In this document: piece by piece, positions 52,960-62,183 of the stretch | How the letters are laid out: each line of letters opens with the position of its first letter | Position numbering within the stretch: the first letter of the stretch is position 1 | DNA from: Chryseobacterium cucumeris | Lineage (GTDB): Bacteria; Bacteroidota; Bacteroidia; Flavobacteriales; Weeksellaceae | Assembly (NCBI RefSeq): GCF_016775705.1 | Contig: NZ_CP068760.1 | Span: forward strand, 3,534,001 to 3,598,000 | Direction of reading: 5' to 3' | Length of the DNA: 64,000 nucleotides | Notes under the pieces: generated by a model | The model's database searches: none | Told to the model about the DNA's origin: nothing | Seen by the model: the letters and a program-made list of their open reading frames with translations, nothing else | Position numbers and translations under genes: made by a program

Positions 52960-54948
52960 TTATCTCTTCCTATCTACATAAATCCCTTTGATCGGTGAAT
53001 ATTCTATGATATTGCTCAACCGTATGGAAGCCTGCTTTAAAAGCGTGATTTTTTTGATCAGCTCATAATATTTTACCTCATCCGTATTGCTGTACTGATC
53101 AAGCTCTTTGGCTGTTTCCTTGATCAGATAATCAATATACCGGTACTTATGTAACAGAACATCTCCCTGGATCTGATCTGCCACTTTATCACCATAGTTG
53201 GGAGGATAAATATTTCTTGAAGCCCAGTTTTCAAGTTCATCCAGCGGGATTAAAGCATCTACAACCTTTGTGGTAATCTCTTCGTCCATAAAAGATACAA
53301 AAAAGTTTCCACTTCTGAGTTCATCCTTTTGAATTCCTTCTCTCACCTGATTGATAATAATCTCATTTTCTTTGACTAAAAATGTATACTGCTCTTCTTC
53401 AAAATGATGAAGAATTTCTTCAATAACGGTAATCTGATATTCCTCATTATTTTCATTCTTCCTTTTGAGAACAATATCTCCGAACATCAGCATATGATCT
53501 ACCAGTTTATTCTCCATGAATAATACATCATACAGAAAAGGATCTTCTTTTTCCTTATCCAAAGGAACAATCTCCATTTTCGGAGCTGCTGCTTTTTCCT
53601 TCTGCTGCTGCTGAACATGATGCGTCTGATTCTGGGTGATCTGCTTCTGAACATCCAGCTCATTGAAAAGACTCTGTTCGGAAAGCCCGAATTTATTGGA
53701 AACCTCTTTCAGATAAACCTCTCTTTTCAGGGCATTTTGTACGAAAGAGACAGATTTTACAATATCTCTGATTGCTTCAGCCTTTTTAATCGGATCATTT
53801 CCGATATCTCTCAGGAGAATTTCCGCCTTGAAATCGATGAAATCCATCGCTTCATTTTCGATGTACTTTTCAACGTATTCCTGCGGATGTTTTCTGGCAA
53901 AGGAATCCGGGTCATCTCCATCAGGGAAAAGCAAGACACGGATATTCATTCCCTCAGTCAGCAACATATCAATACTTCGGAAACTGGCTTTGATACCGGC
54001 ATTATCACCGTCAAAAAGAATCGTTACGTTTTCCGTAAGCCTCTTAATAAGTTTGATTTGTTCTGTCGTCAAAGACGTTCCGGAACTTGCCACTACATTT
54101 TCAATTCCGGACATATGAAGGGAAATCACGTCCATATACCCTTCCACCAAAAGACAGGCATTCTTTCTTGAAATCGCCTGCTTGCTCTGGTTTAATCCAT
54201 AAAGAACATTGGATTTATGGTAGATCTCCGTTTCCGGGGAATTGAGATATTTTGCAGTTTTGACATTATTCTTCAGAATCCTTGCTCCAAAGCCTAAAAC
54301 CCTGCCAGAAAAACTGTGAATAGGGAAAATAACCCTTTCTCTAAAACGGTCTACGCCTGCAGGAGTATTTTCAGGAAAAATAGAAAGTCCGGATTTCTCA
54401 AGAATTTCTTTATTATAACCTTTTTCAAGTGCATAAGCCGTGAAAGCATTCTTTTTCTCCGGAGAATATCCCAGCTGGAATTTCTTAATGATATCATCCC
54501 TCAACTCCCTTTCTTTGAAATAAGAAAGTCCTATGCTTCTGCCCTCCTGATCATCCCAAAGGATCTCCTGAAAATAAGTATTGGCAACCTCATGGATTTT
54601 ATACAGCAGATCTTTTTCTGTCTGGGCATTTTTTGCTTCTTCAGAAATTTCCCGCTGGTCTTCTTCAATTTCAATTCCGTATTTTTTTGCAGCATGGCGG
54701 AGTGCTTCAGGATACGTAAAGTTCTCAATTTCCATCAGGAAAGAAATGGCTGTTCCTCCTTTTCCTGTAGAGAAATCCTTCCAGATCTGCTTACTGGCAG
54801 AAACTACAAAACTGGGTGTTTTTTCATCATGAAAAGGACTGAGCCCTTTGTAGTTAGACCCTGCTCTTTTCAACTGCACATATTCGCCCACAATCTCTTC
54901 AACGCGGATCGTGGAGAATATTTTATCAATGGTCTGTTTGGAAATCAT
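52960..54948 (-). CDS. dnaG: DNA primase with degenerate zinc-binding domain
   Basis: Makes RNA primers for replication. 662 residues: N-terminal CHC2-type domain (1–100), TOPRIM core with VEGYMDVISLH and ILFDGDNAGIKA, and a helicase-interacting C-terminus. In the N-terminal domain three of the four zinc ligands of E. coli DnaG are replaced: LSPFHDEKTPSF has Ser37 (only His40 kept), and KDFSTGKGG has Asp58 and Thr61 where Cys-x2-Cys would be. Similar changes are, to my knowledge, usual in Flavobacteriia, so the gene is probably functional. Confidence 0.95.
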   Translation of the reverse strand: MISKQTIDKIFSTIRVEEIVGEYVQLKRAGSNYKGLSPFHDEKTPSFVVSASKQIWKDFSTGKGGTAISFLMEIENFTYPEALRHAAKKYGIEIEEDQREISEEAKNAQTEKDLLYKIHEVANTYFQEILWDDQEGRSIGLSYFKERELRDDIIKKFQLGYSPEKKNAFTAYALEKGYNKEILEKSGLSIFPENTPAGVDRFRERVIFPIHSFSGRVLGFGARILKNNVKTAKYLNSPETEIYHKSNVLYGLNQSKQAISRKNACLLVEGYMDVISLHMSGIENVVASSGTSLTTEQIKLIKRLTENVTILFDGDNAGIKASFRSIDMLLTEGMNIRVLLFPDGDDPDSFARKHPQEYVEKYIENEAMDFIDFKAEILLRDIGNDPIKKAEAIRDIVKSVSFVQNALKREVYLKEVSNKFGLSEQSLFNELDVQKQITQNQTHHVQQQQKEKAAAPKMEIVPLDKEKEDPFLYDVLFMENKLVDHMLMFGDIVLKRKNENNEEYQITVIEEILHHFEEEQYTFLVKENEIIINQVREGIQKDELRSGNFFVSFMDEEITTKVVDALIPLDELENWASRNIYPPNYGDKVADQIQGDVLLHKYRYIDYLIKETAKELDQYSNTDEVKYYELIKKITLLKQASIRLSNIIEYSPIKGIYVDRKR

Positions 54949-55174
54949 GCTGTAAAATTAAGTAATTTATAGGGAAGTTGGAAGAGGCTGAGAATTTCGG
55001 TGCGGGTTTCGGGATGCTGGTTCGAAAGTTTGAGATTTAAGAATGGGAATGTAAAAGTTGCTTTTTTCAACTTCCAGCTTCTAACTTCCAGCTTCCAACC
55101 TGCAATTTATAATTTCTGACTTCTTCCACTCATAAAAACTCATAAATCATTATTTTTGCAAAACAAATTAGTAT
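54949..55174. other. Intergenic region with AGCTTCCA-type repeats and tsaE promoter
   Basis: Between divergent dnaG and tsaE. GTTCGAAAGTTTGAGATTT-type sequence (55019–55040), then AACTTCCAGCTTCTAACTTCC-type sequence (55066–55105). A −7 box TATTTTTG (55151–55158) lies 16 bases before tsaE. Confidence 0.6.
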
Positions 55175-55582
55175 ATGCAGTTCACTATCCATACAATCGA
55201 AGACTGGCAGGAAGTTGTTGACACCATCATTCCTCAATTACAACATAATATTCTTTTATTAAAGGGAAATCTGGGAGCAGGGAAAACTACTTTCACACAA
55301 TTTCTGCTTAAAAATATGGGCAGCAAAGATGAAGTAAACTCTCCCACGTATTCTATTGTGAATGAATACAATACCGAAAAAGGAAAAGTATATCATTTTG
55401 ATCTTTACCGCTTAAAAAACATTGAAGAAGTCTATGATATCGGAATTGAAGAATATCTTGACAACTCTTTTTTATGCATCATCGAGTGGCCGGAAGTGTA
55501 TGAAGAGGAGCTTTATGGTCTTAAGTACCACACAATGAGTATTGTGAATACGGGTGAAAACAGAGAGATTTCATTCGATTAA
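55175..55582 (+). CDS. tsaE: tRNA t6A biosynthesis ATPase TsaE
   Basis: ATPase that assists TsaB/TsaD in threonylcarbamoyl-adenosine modification of ANN-decoding tRNAs. 135 residues: Walker A in LLKGNLGAGKTTFTQFLL, then INSPTYSIVNEY-type VNSPTYSIVNEY, YHFDLYRL and CIIEWPE, all canonical. It lies in front of the alanine dehydrogenase gene with 68 bases between. Confidence 0.96.
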   Translation: MQFTIHTIEDWQEVVDTIIPQLQHNILLLKGNLGAGKTTFTQFLLKNMGSKDEVNSPTYSIVNEYNTEKGKVYHFDLYRLKNIEEVYDIGIEEYLDNSFLCIIEWPEVYEEELYGLKYHTMSIVNTGENREISFD

Positions 55583-55590
55583 ATATTATG

Positions 55591-55598
55591 TATCTTTG
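55591..55598 (+). promoter_or_regulatory. −7 element TATCTTTG before ald
   Basis: Exact TAnnTTTG match 52 bases before the ald start; no good upstream box. Confidence 0.4.
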
Positions 55599-55650
55599 CT
55601 CATTAATTGAGTGTAAAAAAACAATCTGTAAGACATAATTTAATTTAAGG

Positions 55651-56841
55651 ATGAGTACAAATATTTTTACTCCTTTCACAGAAGAAGAATTAATGCCGAA
55701 AGAGGAAAAATTGGAGGTTATAAAGAAAGGGAAACAGTTCAGTATTGGAATTCCTAAAGAAACCTGTCTCAACGAAAGGAGAACCTGTATTACTCCTGAC
55801 GCCGTACAGGTGTTGGTAGAGCACGGCCATGAGATCATTATTGAATCAGGGGCCGGACAAGGTTCATTTTTTACAGATTTACAGTATTCCGAATCTGGAG
55901 CGAAGATCACCAATGATCCAAAAGAAGCTTTCGGGCAGGATCTTATCCTGAAGGTGAACCCTCCTACAGAAGATGAAATTGAGTACATGAAGCCTAATAC
56001 GTATCTGGTTTCGGCACTTCAAATTAATCTTAGAGACAAGGAGTATTTCTTAAAGCTTGCAGAGAAAAAAATAAACGCCATCGCTTTTGAATTTATCGTT
56101 GATGAATACAAGCAGCTGGCTTTGGTAAGATTAGTCGGGGAAATTGCAGGAACCGTTTCAATCTTATATGCCTCCGAATTATTAGCCTTATCAAACGGGT
56201 TAATGCTGGGAGGAATTACAGGAGTAAGACCCGCAGAAGTTGTTATCCTTGGAGCCGGAATTGTAGGTGAGTTTGCTACAAAAGCAGCCATTGGTTTAGG
56301 AGCAAGTGTAAAAGTTTTCGATAATTCTTTATCCAAGCTTAGAAGGCTTCACACGATTGTTGACAGCCGCGTACCGACTTCTATTATTGATCCTAAAGAG
56401 CTCAGCAAAAGTTTAAGACGTGCCGATGTAGTAATCGGAGCACTTCCAAGATTGAACATGACCCCTATCGTTACTGAAGATATGGTGATGAAAATGAAAA
56501 AAGGCAGTGTCATCATCGATATTACCATAGACAACGGTAAAGTGATCGAAACTTCAGAGCTTACCACCATGGAAGATCCTTATGTCATCAAACACGGTGT
56601 CATCCACTGCGGACTTCCGAATCTTACCTCAAGAATGCCGAGAACCACCACCAAGGCCATCTCGAATTTCTTCCTTTCCTATATTTTAAATTATGACGAA
56701 GAGGGCGGCTTTGAAAACATGCTGATCCGCAAAAATGAAATGAAGCAGAGCTTATATATGTACAAAGGAAGACATACCAAGAAGATCATCTGCGATCGTT
56801 TCGGACTTACGTACCACGATATCAATCTTTTAATTTTCTAA
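55651..56841 (+). CDS. ald: Alanine dehydrogenase
   Basis: NAD-dependent reversible deamination of L-alanine. 396 residues with IGIPKETCLNERRTCITPDA near residue 32 (the substrate-binding Arg/Lys region of the AlaDH/PNT family), the Rossmann motif VILGAGIVGEFATKAAIGLG, and the C-terminal helix with NPRMP-like LTSRMPRTTTKAIS. The ~30-residue N-terminal extension (STNIFTPFTEEELMPKEEKLE) is typical of Bacteroidetes members. The stop overlaps the next start by one base. Confidence 0.92.
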   Translation: MSTNIFTPFTEEELMPKEEKLEVIKKGKQFSIGIPKETCLNERRTCITPDAVQVLVEHGHEIIIESGAGQGSFFTDLQYSESGAKITNDPKEAFGQDLILKVNPPTEDEIEYMKPNTYLVSALQINLRDKEYFLKLAEKKINAIAFEFIVDEYKQLALVRLVGEIAGTVSILYASELLALSNGLMLGGITGVRPAEVVILGAGIVGEFATKAAIGLGASVKVFDNSLSKLRRLHTIVDSRVPTSIIDPKELSKSLRRADVVIGALPRLNMTPIVTEDMVMKMKKGSVIIDITIDNGKVIETSELTTMEDPYVIKHGVIHCGLPNLTSRMPRTTTKAISNFFLSYILNYDEEGGFENMLIRKNEMKQSLYMYKGRHTKKIICDRFGLTYHDINLLIF

Positions 56842-57212
56842 TGAAGAAACTGAAATTTTATGCAATAGGCTTCGTTCCGGGGCTTTTGATCGTATTTTTT
56901 ATTTTAAACAAAAAAGGAGCAAGCTGCAGCGGATATTTACCGAACAGCCGTGTGATTGCTGAAAGTCTTTCCAAAGAATTCAAATATTCTGAAGAAGCTA
57001 AAAATGCAATGGCGGCCTACAAGATTGATGAGAAATTTATAAAAGACAGCATCATTACCAACGGAAAGGTAGATTTTGACCGCAGCCATGCACAAAAGAA
57101 ACCATGTCCGGACTATCTTTTAACCTATCCTGAAAAAAATCCGTCTTACGAGATCACTTTTGAAAAATGTGAAGAAACGGTGACGGTAAACAGTCTTAAA
57201 AAACTGAAATAG
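56841..57212 (+). CDS. DUF4258-like membrane-anchored protein
   Basis: 123 residues. An N-terminal helix (FYAIGFVPGLLIVFFIL) anchors it, the remainder facing the periplasm. YLPNSRVIAESLSKEFKYSE and a pair of cysteines (KKPCPDYLL, EKCEETV) resemble DUF4258 proteins. ATG overlaps the ald stop (TAATG), so coupled translation is expected. Function unknown. Confidence 0.72.
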   Translation: MKKLKFYAIGFVPGLLIVFFILNKKGASCSGYLPNSRVIAESLSKEFKYSEEAKNAMAAYKIDEKFIKDSIITNGKVDFDRSHAQKKPCPDYLLTYPEKNPSYEITFEKCEETVTVNSLKKLK

Positions 57213-57227
57213 TTTCAAGTACAAGCT

Positions 57228-58001
57228 ATGGACGGCAATTACTACATGATTCATGATTATCTGATATTCATCGGAGTTTTTGCCATTTTCCTGTTTCTGA
57301 CTATCAGTATTTATCTCTTCAGCCAGAATCAGAAGCTGAAACAGAGAAATACCAAATTATCGGAAACCAACAAACTTATTGAGCAGCACCTGAATGAAGT
57401 CCGTCTGGAACATATCGGCACAAAGCTGAATCCGCATTTGTTTAAAAATATTCTGAATTCGGTGCAGTCTCATGCCTATCAGACGTATATGTCACTGGAT
57501 AAGCTGGCCAATGTGCTGGATTATATTTTATACGAAAGCAACAATAAGTATGTAAGCCCGAAAGAAGAGCTTAATTTTGCTTTAAGCCTTATTGAAATTA
57601 ATAAAATCAAGATCAATCCACTTTTTGACTTCAGAATTAAATCCAGGATCAATAAATCTGATGCTTTGTATGAAGAAAAGGTATTTGCTCCGCTGATCTC
57701 GGTGGACCTTATAGAAAATGCTTTCAAACATACGGATTTTCTGGCTCAGGATTCTTTTATTTCCATTTATATGGAGCTTGAGGACAGTATTTTCACTATG
57801 AAAGTCAGTAATAAAGCTTCTCTGAAAAATATTCTGGAAAAGGAAAAAAGCGGTTTTGGAAGCCAGTCTTTTGATCAGAGGCTTAAAATGATCTACAGTA
57901 CTTATTATCAGCTGGAAAGAAGCTCAAAAAACGGAATCTTTACGGCAGAATTAAAAATCAATTTAGGAGAATTCTATGATAAAATGCGTTATTCTGGATG
58001 A
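57228..58001 (+). CDS. LytS-type sensor histidine kinase
   Basis: 257 residues. One transmembrane helix (about 11–31), a short coiled coil, then the His_kinase domain (GTKLNPHLFKNILNS, His70) and an HATPase domain with the N-box PLISVDLIENAFKHT and a G-box GFGSQSFDQRLKM. There is no periplasmic sensor domain, so it either senses through the membrane or relies on a partner. It overlaps the response-regulator gene by 26 bases. A minimal form of the family found throughout Bacteroidetes. Confidence 0.9.
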   Translation: MDGNYYMIHDYLIFIGVFAIFLFLTISIYLFSQNQKLKQRNTKLSETNKLIEQHLNEVRLEHIGTKLNPHLFKNILNSVQSHAYQTYMSLDKLANVLDYILYESNNKYVSPKEELNFALSLIEINKIKINPLFDFRIKSRINKSDALYEEKVFAPLISVDLIENAFKHTDFLAQDSFISIYMELEDSIFTMKVSNKASLKNILEKEKSGFGSQSFDQRLKMIYSTYYQLERSSKNGIFTAELKINLGEFYDKMRYSG

Positions 58002-58686
58002 TGAATTACTGGCCATCAGCTATTTAAAACTTCTATGCGAGCAGATTGAGAATGTAGAGGTAGTAAAAGCATTCAATGATCCTAAAATTTTTCTGAATGA
58101 AATAGAAAGCCTCGACTGTAATCTGTGCATTCTGGATATTGAAATGCCCGGAATGACAGGTCTTCAGGTGGCTGAGATTATTTCAGGTTCTAAAAAAATC
58201 ATCTTTACAACAGCTTACAAAGAATATGCTGCTGAAGCTTTCGATTTGAATGTGGTGGATTATGTAAGAAAACCCATCAAAAAAGAAAGACTGGTTCAAG
58301 CTTTCGAAAAAGCTAAAGAACTGGTAGAAAATGCTCCTAAAAAAACTTTTATCGAGTGGAATACCAATATTGGAAAAACCGTTATATTCACAGAACAGAT
58401 TTCCTACATCAAAACCTCTGAAATCGACAGCAGGGATAAAGATATTATGCTTATTGACGGAACAACCATCGTTTTAAAAAACCTGAATTTCAAAAACCTT
58501 CTGGAAATGCTGCCATCAAAAGATTTTGCTCAGGTTAACAAAAAAGAAATTATCGCATTGTCTTCCATTAAGGTATTTTCAACCAACGAAATTATTACCA
58601 CCATTCCTGCGGAAGATCACTCTTTTCTGAAACTTCAGATCGGAGATGCTTATAAAAATTCATTGATGGAGCTCTTCGGAAAATAG
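57976..58686 (+). CDS. LytTR-family response regulator
   Basis: 236 residues. Receiver domain with acidic pocket DDE (9–10), phosphoacceptor Asp54 in ILDIEMPGMTG and Lys99 in YVRKPIKKE; LytTR DNA-binding domain from about 130 to the end (ISYIKTSEIDSRDK, DFAQVNKKEIIALSSIKVF). Partner of the overlapping LytS-type kinase. Paired direct repeats with the geometry of LytTR sites lie upstream of the next two transcription units. Confidence 0.93.
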   Translation: MIKCVILDDELLAISYLKLLCEQIENVEVVKAFNDPKIFLNEIESLDCNLCILDIEMPGMTGLQVAEIISGSKKIIFTTAYKEYAAEAFDLNVVDYVRKPIKKERLVQAFEKAKELVENAPKKTFIEWNTNIGKTVIFTEQISYIKTSEIDSRDKDIMLIDGTTIVLKNLNFKNLLEMLPSKDFAQVNKKEIIALSSIKVFSTNEIITTIPAEDHSFLKLQIGDAYKNSLMELFGK

Positions 58687-58707
58687 ATCTTTTCAAATCT
58701 TTCCGGT

Positions 58708-58737
58708 TTCATTACAGAATATAAGTCCTTCATTACA
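58708..58737 (+). promoter_or_regulatory. Candidate LytTR operator: TTCATTACA-N12-TTCATTACA
   Basis: Two identical nonamers at 58708–58716 and 58729–58737, 21 bases start to start (two helical turns), the spacing typical of LytTR dimers. A TAATTTTG −7 box follows at 58766–58773. Confidence 0.7.
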
Positions 58738-58765
58738 ACTCCCCTTTTTCAGTATTGAATCCTGT

Positions 58766-58773
58766 TAATTTTG
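58766..58773 (+). promoter_or_regulatory. −7 element TAATTTTG
   Basis: Exact TAnnTTTG match, 22 bases before the small secreted protein gene; 28 bases after the second operator repeat. A TTG box is lacking, consistent with an activator-dependent promoter. Confidence 0.5.
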
Positions 58774-58795
58774 CATAGAATTAATTGATTTTATA

Positions 58796-59185
58796 ATGAA
58801 AAATTGCTTCTATGCTGCAGGACTTCTCCTATCCGGCTTGTGTTTTTCCCAGGAAGCCTCTTCAAAACTGAAGGTCTCTTTTTTTGACGGAATAGCAATA
58901 GGCGGATATGTAGATCATGGTGCTTATCTCAACTTTACAGGTCCAAATGTAAATCTTACCCATAAAAGCGTAAAATTCATTGTTGGAATGCTTCCTTCAC
59001 TGAGAATTAAAGAAGACCATTCTTCCGGAACCAAAAACAGTCCTATTATGCCTACGCTGGGAGCAGGTCTTACTGTGGTCTATAAAAAAATAGCCTTCCA
59101 GATTCCTGCCTACTATAACGCTAAGACAGCAGATCTGAATGGGAACTGGAAAATAGGATTTGGAATGGGTTATTCGTTCAAATAG
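58796..59185 (+). CDS. Small secreted or outer-membrane protein
   Basis: 129 residues with a signal peptide (LLLSGLCFSQ). The mature part has alternating strands ending with an aromatic (KIGFGMGYSFK), like a small outer-membrane beta-barrel or a part of one. IAIGGYVDHGAYLNFTGPN and LGAGLTVVYKKIAFQIPAY are glycine/aromatic-rich. It lies between the LytTR regulator and the antiporter, behind a candidate LytTR operator. Family not recognised. Confidence 0.72.
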   Translation: MKNCFYAAGLLLSGLCFSQEASSKLKVSFFDGIAIGGYVDHGAYLNFTGPNVNLTHKSVKFIVGMLPSLRIKEDHSSGTKNSPIMPTLGAGLTVVYKKIAFQIPAYYNAKTADLNGNWKIGFGMGYSFK

Positions 59186-59187
59186 AT

Positions 59188-59217
59188 TTTATTACATTTT
59201 TTAGAACATTCATTACA
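59188..59217 (+). promoter_or_regulatory. Candidate LytTR operator: TTTATTACA-N12-TTCATTACA
   Basis: Nonamers at 59188–59196 and 59209–59217, again 21 bases apart; one base differs from the first operator. A CAACTTTG sequence (59257–59264, one mismatch to TAnnTTTG) follows 39 bases later, one turn more than at the first operator. Confidence 0.68.
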
Positions 59218-59281
59218 TTTTAAAAAAAAGAGTATTTAACATAACTATATTCTTTTCAACTTTGCATAAAATATTGGAATC

Positions 59282-61561
59282 ATGAATTTGGGGAAATACA
59301 AAAATTTAATTTTCTACATTACTACCATCGCAGTCTTTTCCGCTCTGATGTATTATTTCATCATTGAAGGGCAGACGCTGGAAGTAAAAGAAAATATCGT
59401 TGCCAATACCAGCAGCGGCTCTACCTGGGATAATTTCCTGGAATCATTCAAAACCAATCTTCACCATCCGCTTGCGCTATTATTGGCGCAAATTGTCACT
59501 ATTATTATGACAGCAAGGCTTTTCGGATGGATTTGTATGAAAATAAAACAGCCTACGGTTATCGGAGAAATGATTGCAGGGATTGTACTCGGTCCTTCAC
59601 TTGTGGGAATGTACTTCCCTGAGTTTTCCGCCTTTCTTTTCCCAAAAGAATCATTAGGCAACCTTCAGTTTCTGAGCCAGATAGGTCTTATCCTGTTCAT
59701 GTATATTGTTGGAATGGAGCTGGATCTGAGTGTATTAAGGAAAAAAGCTCATGATGCGGTTGTCATCAGCCATGCAAGTATTATTATTCCTTTTGCTCTG
59801 GGAATAGGCCTTTCTTATTTTGTGTATCAGGAATTTGCTCCGGATGGTATCCAGTTTACCTCTTTTGCTTTATTTATAGCCATTTCGATGAGTATCACAG
59901 CATTTCCGGTACTGGCGAGAATCGTACAGGAAAGAAACCTCCAGAAAACCAAACTGGGAACGATTGTGATTACCTGTGCTGCTGCCGATGATATTACCGC
60001 ATGGTGTATTCTTGCTGCCGTAATTGCTATTGTAAAAGCAGGTTCTTTTGCAAGCTCTATCTATGTGATTATCATGGCTGTTGCTTATGTATTTTTAATG
60101 ATTAAAATTGTAAGACCCTTCCTGAAAAGAGTCGGAGACCTTCAGGCCGGAAAAAATACGATCAGCAAACCCATGGTGGCTATCTTTTTCCTGACCCTGA
60201 TCCTGTCTGCATACGCTACTGAGGTCATTGGTATTCACGCCTTATTCGGAGCTTTTATGGCGGGAGCTATTATGCCGGAAAATACAAAGTTTCGTACCCT
60301 TTTTATTGATAAGGTAGAGGATGTGGCATTAGTACTTCTGCTGCCATTATTCTTTGTATTTACAGGACTTCGTACCCAGATCGGCCTGCTTAACGACAGC
60401 CATCTGTGGATGACCGCAGGATTTATTATTCTGACCGCAGTTCTCGGAAAGTTTGCCGGAAGTGCCCTGACCGCAAGATTTGTAGGTATTAACTGGAAAG
60501 AAAGCTTAACGATAGGAGCTCTGATGAACACAAGAGGTCTTATGGAGCTTATTGTACTCAACATTGGATATGATCTTGGCGTTTTAAGCCCTGAAATTTT
60601 TGCAATGCTTGTAATCATGGCTCTCTTCACCACTTTCATGACTGGGCCTGCACTGGATTTTATTAATTTTATTTTTAAATCTAAAAAAAACCAGGACGAA
60701 TCCATTCAGGATAATGATTCCAAATACCGCGTTCTTCTCTCATTTGATAAACCGGAATCCGGAAGTACTTTGTTGAAACTTGCACACAATTTCACCCATA
60801 AAATGAACGGCAATAAAAGCATCACTGCGATGAATATTGCTCCGGTAGATGAAATGCATGCCTATGACATCAACGAGTATGAGGAGTCACAGTTTCAGAA
60901 TGTCATTGAAACCTCTCACGATCTGAATCTGGAAGTCACTACCCTCTTCAAAGCGTCTACTGATATCGAAAGTGATTTGACCAGCATTACCAACAAAGGA
61001 CATTATGATCTTCTGCTGATCATGCTTGGAAAATCTATGTATGAAGGTAGTTTATTGGGAAGGTTATTAGGCTTTACCACCAAGATTATTAATCCCGAAA
61101 AACTATTGAACACGGTAAAAGGCAAAGGAAATATATTCAACAATTCTCCTTTTGACGATTTTACCCTTCAGATTCTCGACAAAACCAATATTCCTGTAGG
61201 AATTTTGGTGGAAAAAGATTTTAAAGCAGCCGACAAAGTATTTGTTCCGATCTTCAATCTGAGTGATTTTTACCTTCTTGAATATGCGAAAAGGCTGATT
61301 AATAACAATAATTCTCAGATTATCATTCTGGATGCCGCAGGACAGATCCGAAATAATATTGAAGTAAAAGAACTGATCAGAAGCATTGAACAGGTAGCTC
61401 CAAACCACATTACGCTGTACAATGAGAAGAAGATTGAGAAAGAATTCCTGAATTCTCATGACCTGATGCTCATCAGCAGTAAAAGCTGGAAAAACCTGAT
61501 CGATACAAAAAGTCTATGGCTGTCTGATATCCCATCAACATTAATAATATCAAATCCATAA
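59282..61561 (+). CDS. CPA2 cation/proton antiporter with C-terminal USP-like domains
   Basis: 759 residues, inner membrane. Thirteen or so hydrophobic segments up to about 460, including the CPA2 landmarks IGEMIAGIVLGPSLVG, the aspartate pair in CAAADDITAWCIL and LMNTRGLMELIVLNIG. The last ~290 residues are cytosolic and resemble tandem universal-stress-protein folds (YRVLLSFDKPESGSTLLKLA). No RCK/TrkA-N domain, unlike KefB/C. Probable role: K+/H+ or Na+/H+ exchange. Confidence 0.9.
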   Translation: MNLGKYKNLIFYITTIAVFSALMYYFIIEGQTLEVKENIVANTSSGSTWDNFLESFKTNLHHPLALLLAQIVTIIMTARLFGWICMKIKQPTVIGEMIAGIVLGPSLVGMYFPEFSAFLFPKESLGNLQFLSQIGLILFMYIVGMELDLSVLRKKAHDAVVISHASIIIPFALGIGLSYFVYQEFAPDGIQFTSFALFIAISMSITAFPVLARIVQERNLQKTKLGTIVITCAAADDITAWCILAAVIAIVKAGSFASSIYVIIMAVAYVFLMIKIVRPFLKRVGDLQAGKNTISKPMVAIFFLTLILSAYATEVIGIHALFGAFMAGAIMPENTKFRTLFIDKVEDVALVLLLPLFFVFTGLRTQIGLLNDSHLWMTAGFIILTAVLGKFAGSALTARFVGINWKESLTIGALMNTRGLMELIVLNIGYDLGVLSPEIFAMLVIMALFTTFMTGPALDFINFIFKSKKNQDESIQDNDSKYRVLLSFDKPESGSTLLKLAHNFTHKMNGNKSITAMNIAPVDEMHAYDINEYEESQFQNVIETSHDLNLEVTTLFKASTDIESDLTSITNKGHYDLLLIMLGKSMYEGSLLGRLLGFTTKIINPEKLLNTVKGKGNIFNNSPFDDFTLQILDKTNIPVGILVEKDFKAADKVFVPIFNLSDFYLLEYAKRLINNNNSQIIILDAAGQIRNNIEVKELIRSIEQVAPNHITLYNEKKIEKEFLNSHDLMLISSKSWKNLIDTKSLWLSDIPSTLIISNP

Positions 61562-61664
61562 CACAATAACACACACCGATATTTCTATTTCTATTGAAGC
61601 TGTAAATATTATTCGTTGTCTGTAAAGAAAAAACGGGTATATTTATTGCTTCAATTTTTTGGAC

Positions 61665-62156
61665 ATGCTGATTAACAGTGAAAATGGAGTTATAGAGCTG
61701 GAAACCTTTACTACCAGACTTTATAAAGGAATGAGTCTTGACCAGCTGAAACAGTCTGATTTTTATAAAGAAAAGTACCATGATCTGTGGGATGTAAAAA
61801 CCGGATATTTTTGGTATTATTTTAAGCCTGTAGAAATACAGGGATATCAGGTATCTTTCAGTCTGTGCTTTTTTAAAGATCAGCTGGACACCATCCATAT
61901 GAATACATGGGAAAACAGTGATGCCAAAGACTGGAATGAATGGACAGAAGAAAAAGAAATGAAGGTTTTCCACCGGAATAACACTTTTTTATCAAAAATC
62001 CTGGACAGCCCGCCAACCCAAAAAAAGAAAAAACCTTATCCCAGCTGCACCTTCAGATTTCCCTGGGGAGATGTGTGGTCGGTTTACGACCCGAGAAGCG
62101 CCGCCAGCTTTATGGGAATCAATTATAATGAAGAGGAAAAAACAAATACAAAATAA
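61665..62156 (+). CDS. Protein of unknown function
   Basis: 163 residues from the ATG at 61665 (a TTG at 61659 gives two more residues). No signal peptide; rich in Trp, Tyr and Lys (WDVKTGYFWYYFKP, WENSDAKDWNEW, FPWGDVWSVYD). The WGDVWSVYDPRSA ending suggests a ligand- or immunity-type fold, but no family is recognised. It is followed after 27 bases by the zinc-ribbon gene. Confidence 0.65.
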   Translation: MLINSENGVIELETFTTRLYKGMSLDQLKQSDFYKEKYHDLWDVKTGYFWYYFKPVEIQGYQVSFSLCFFKDQLDTIHMNTWENSDAKDWNEWTEEKEMKVFHRNNTFLSKILDSPPTQKKKKPYPSCTFRFPWGDVWSVYDPRSAASFMGINYNEEEKTNTK

Positions 62157-62183
62157 CTTATAACCAAAGAATAAGAGAACACT

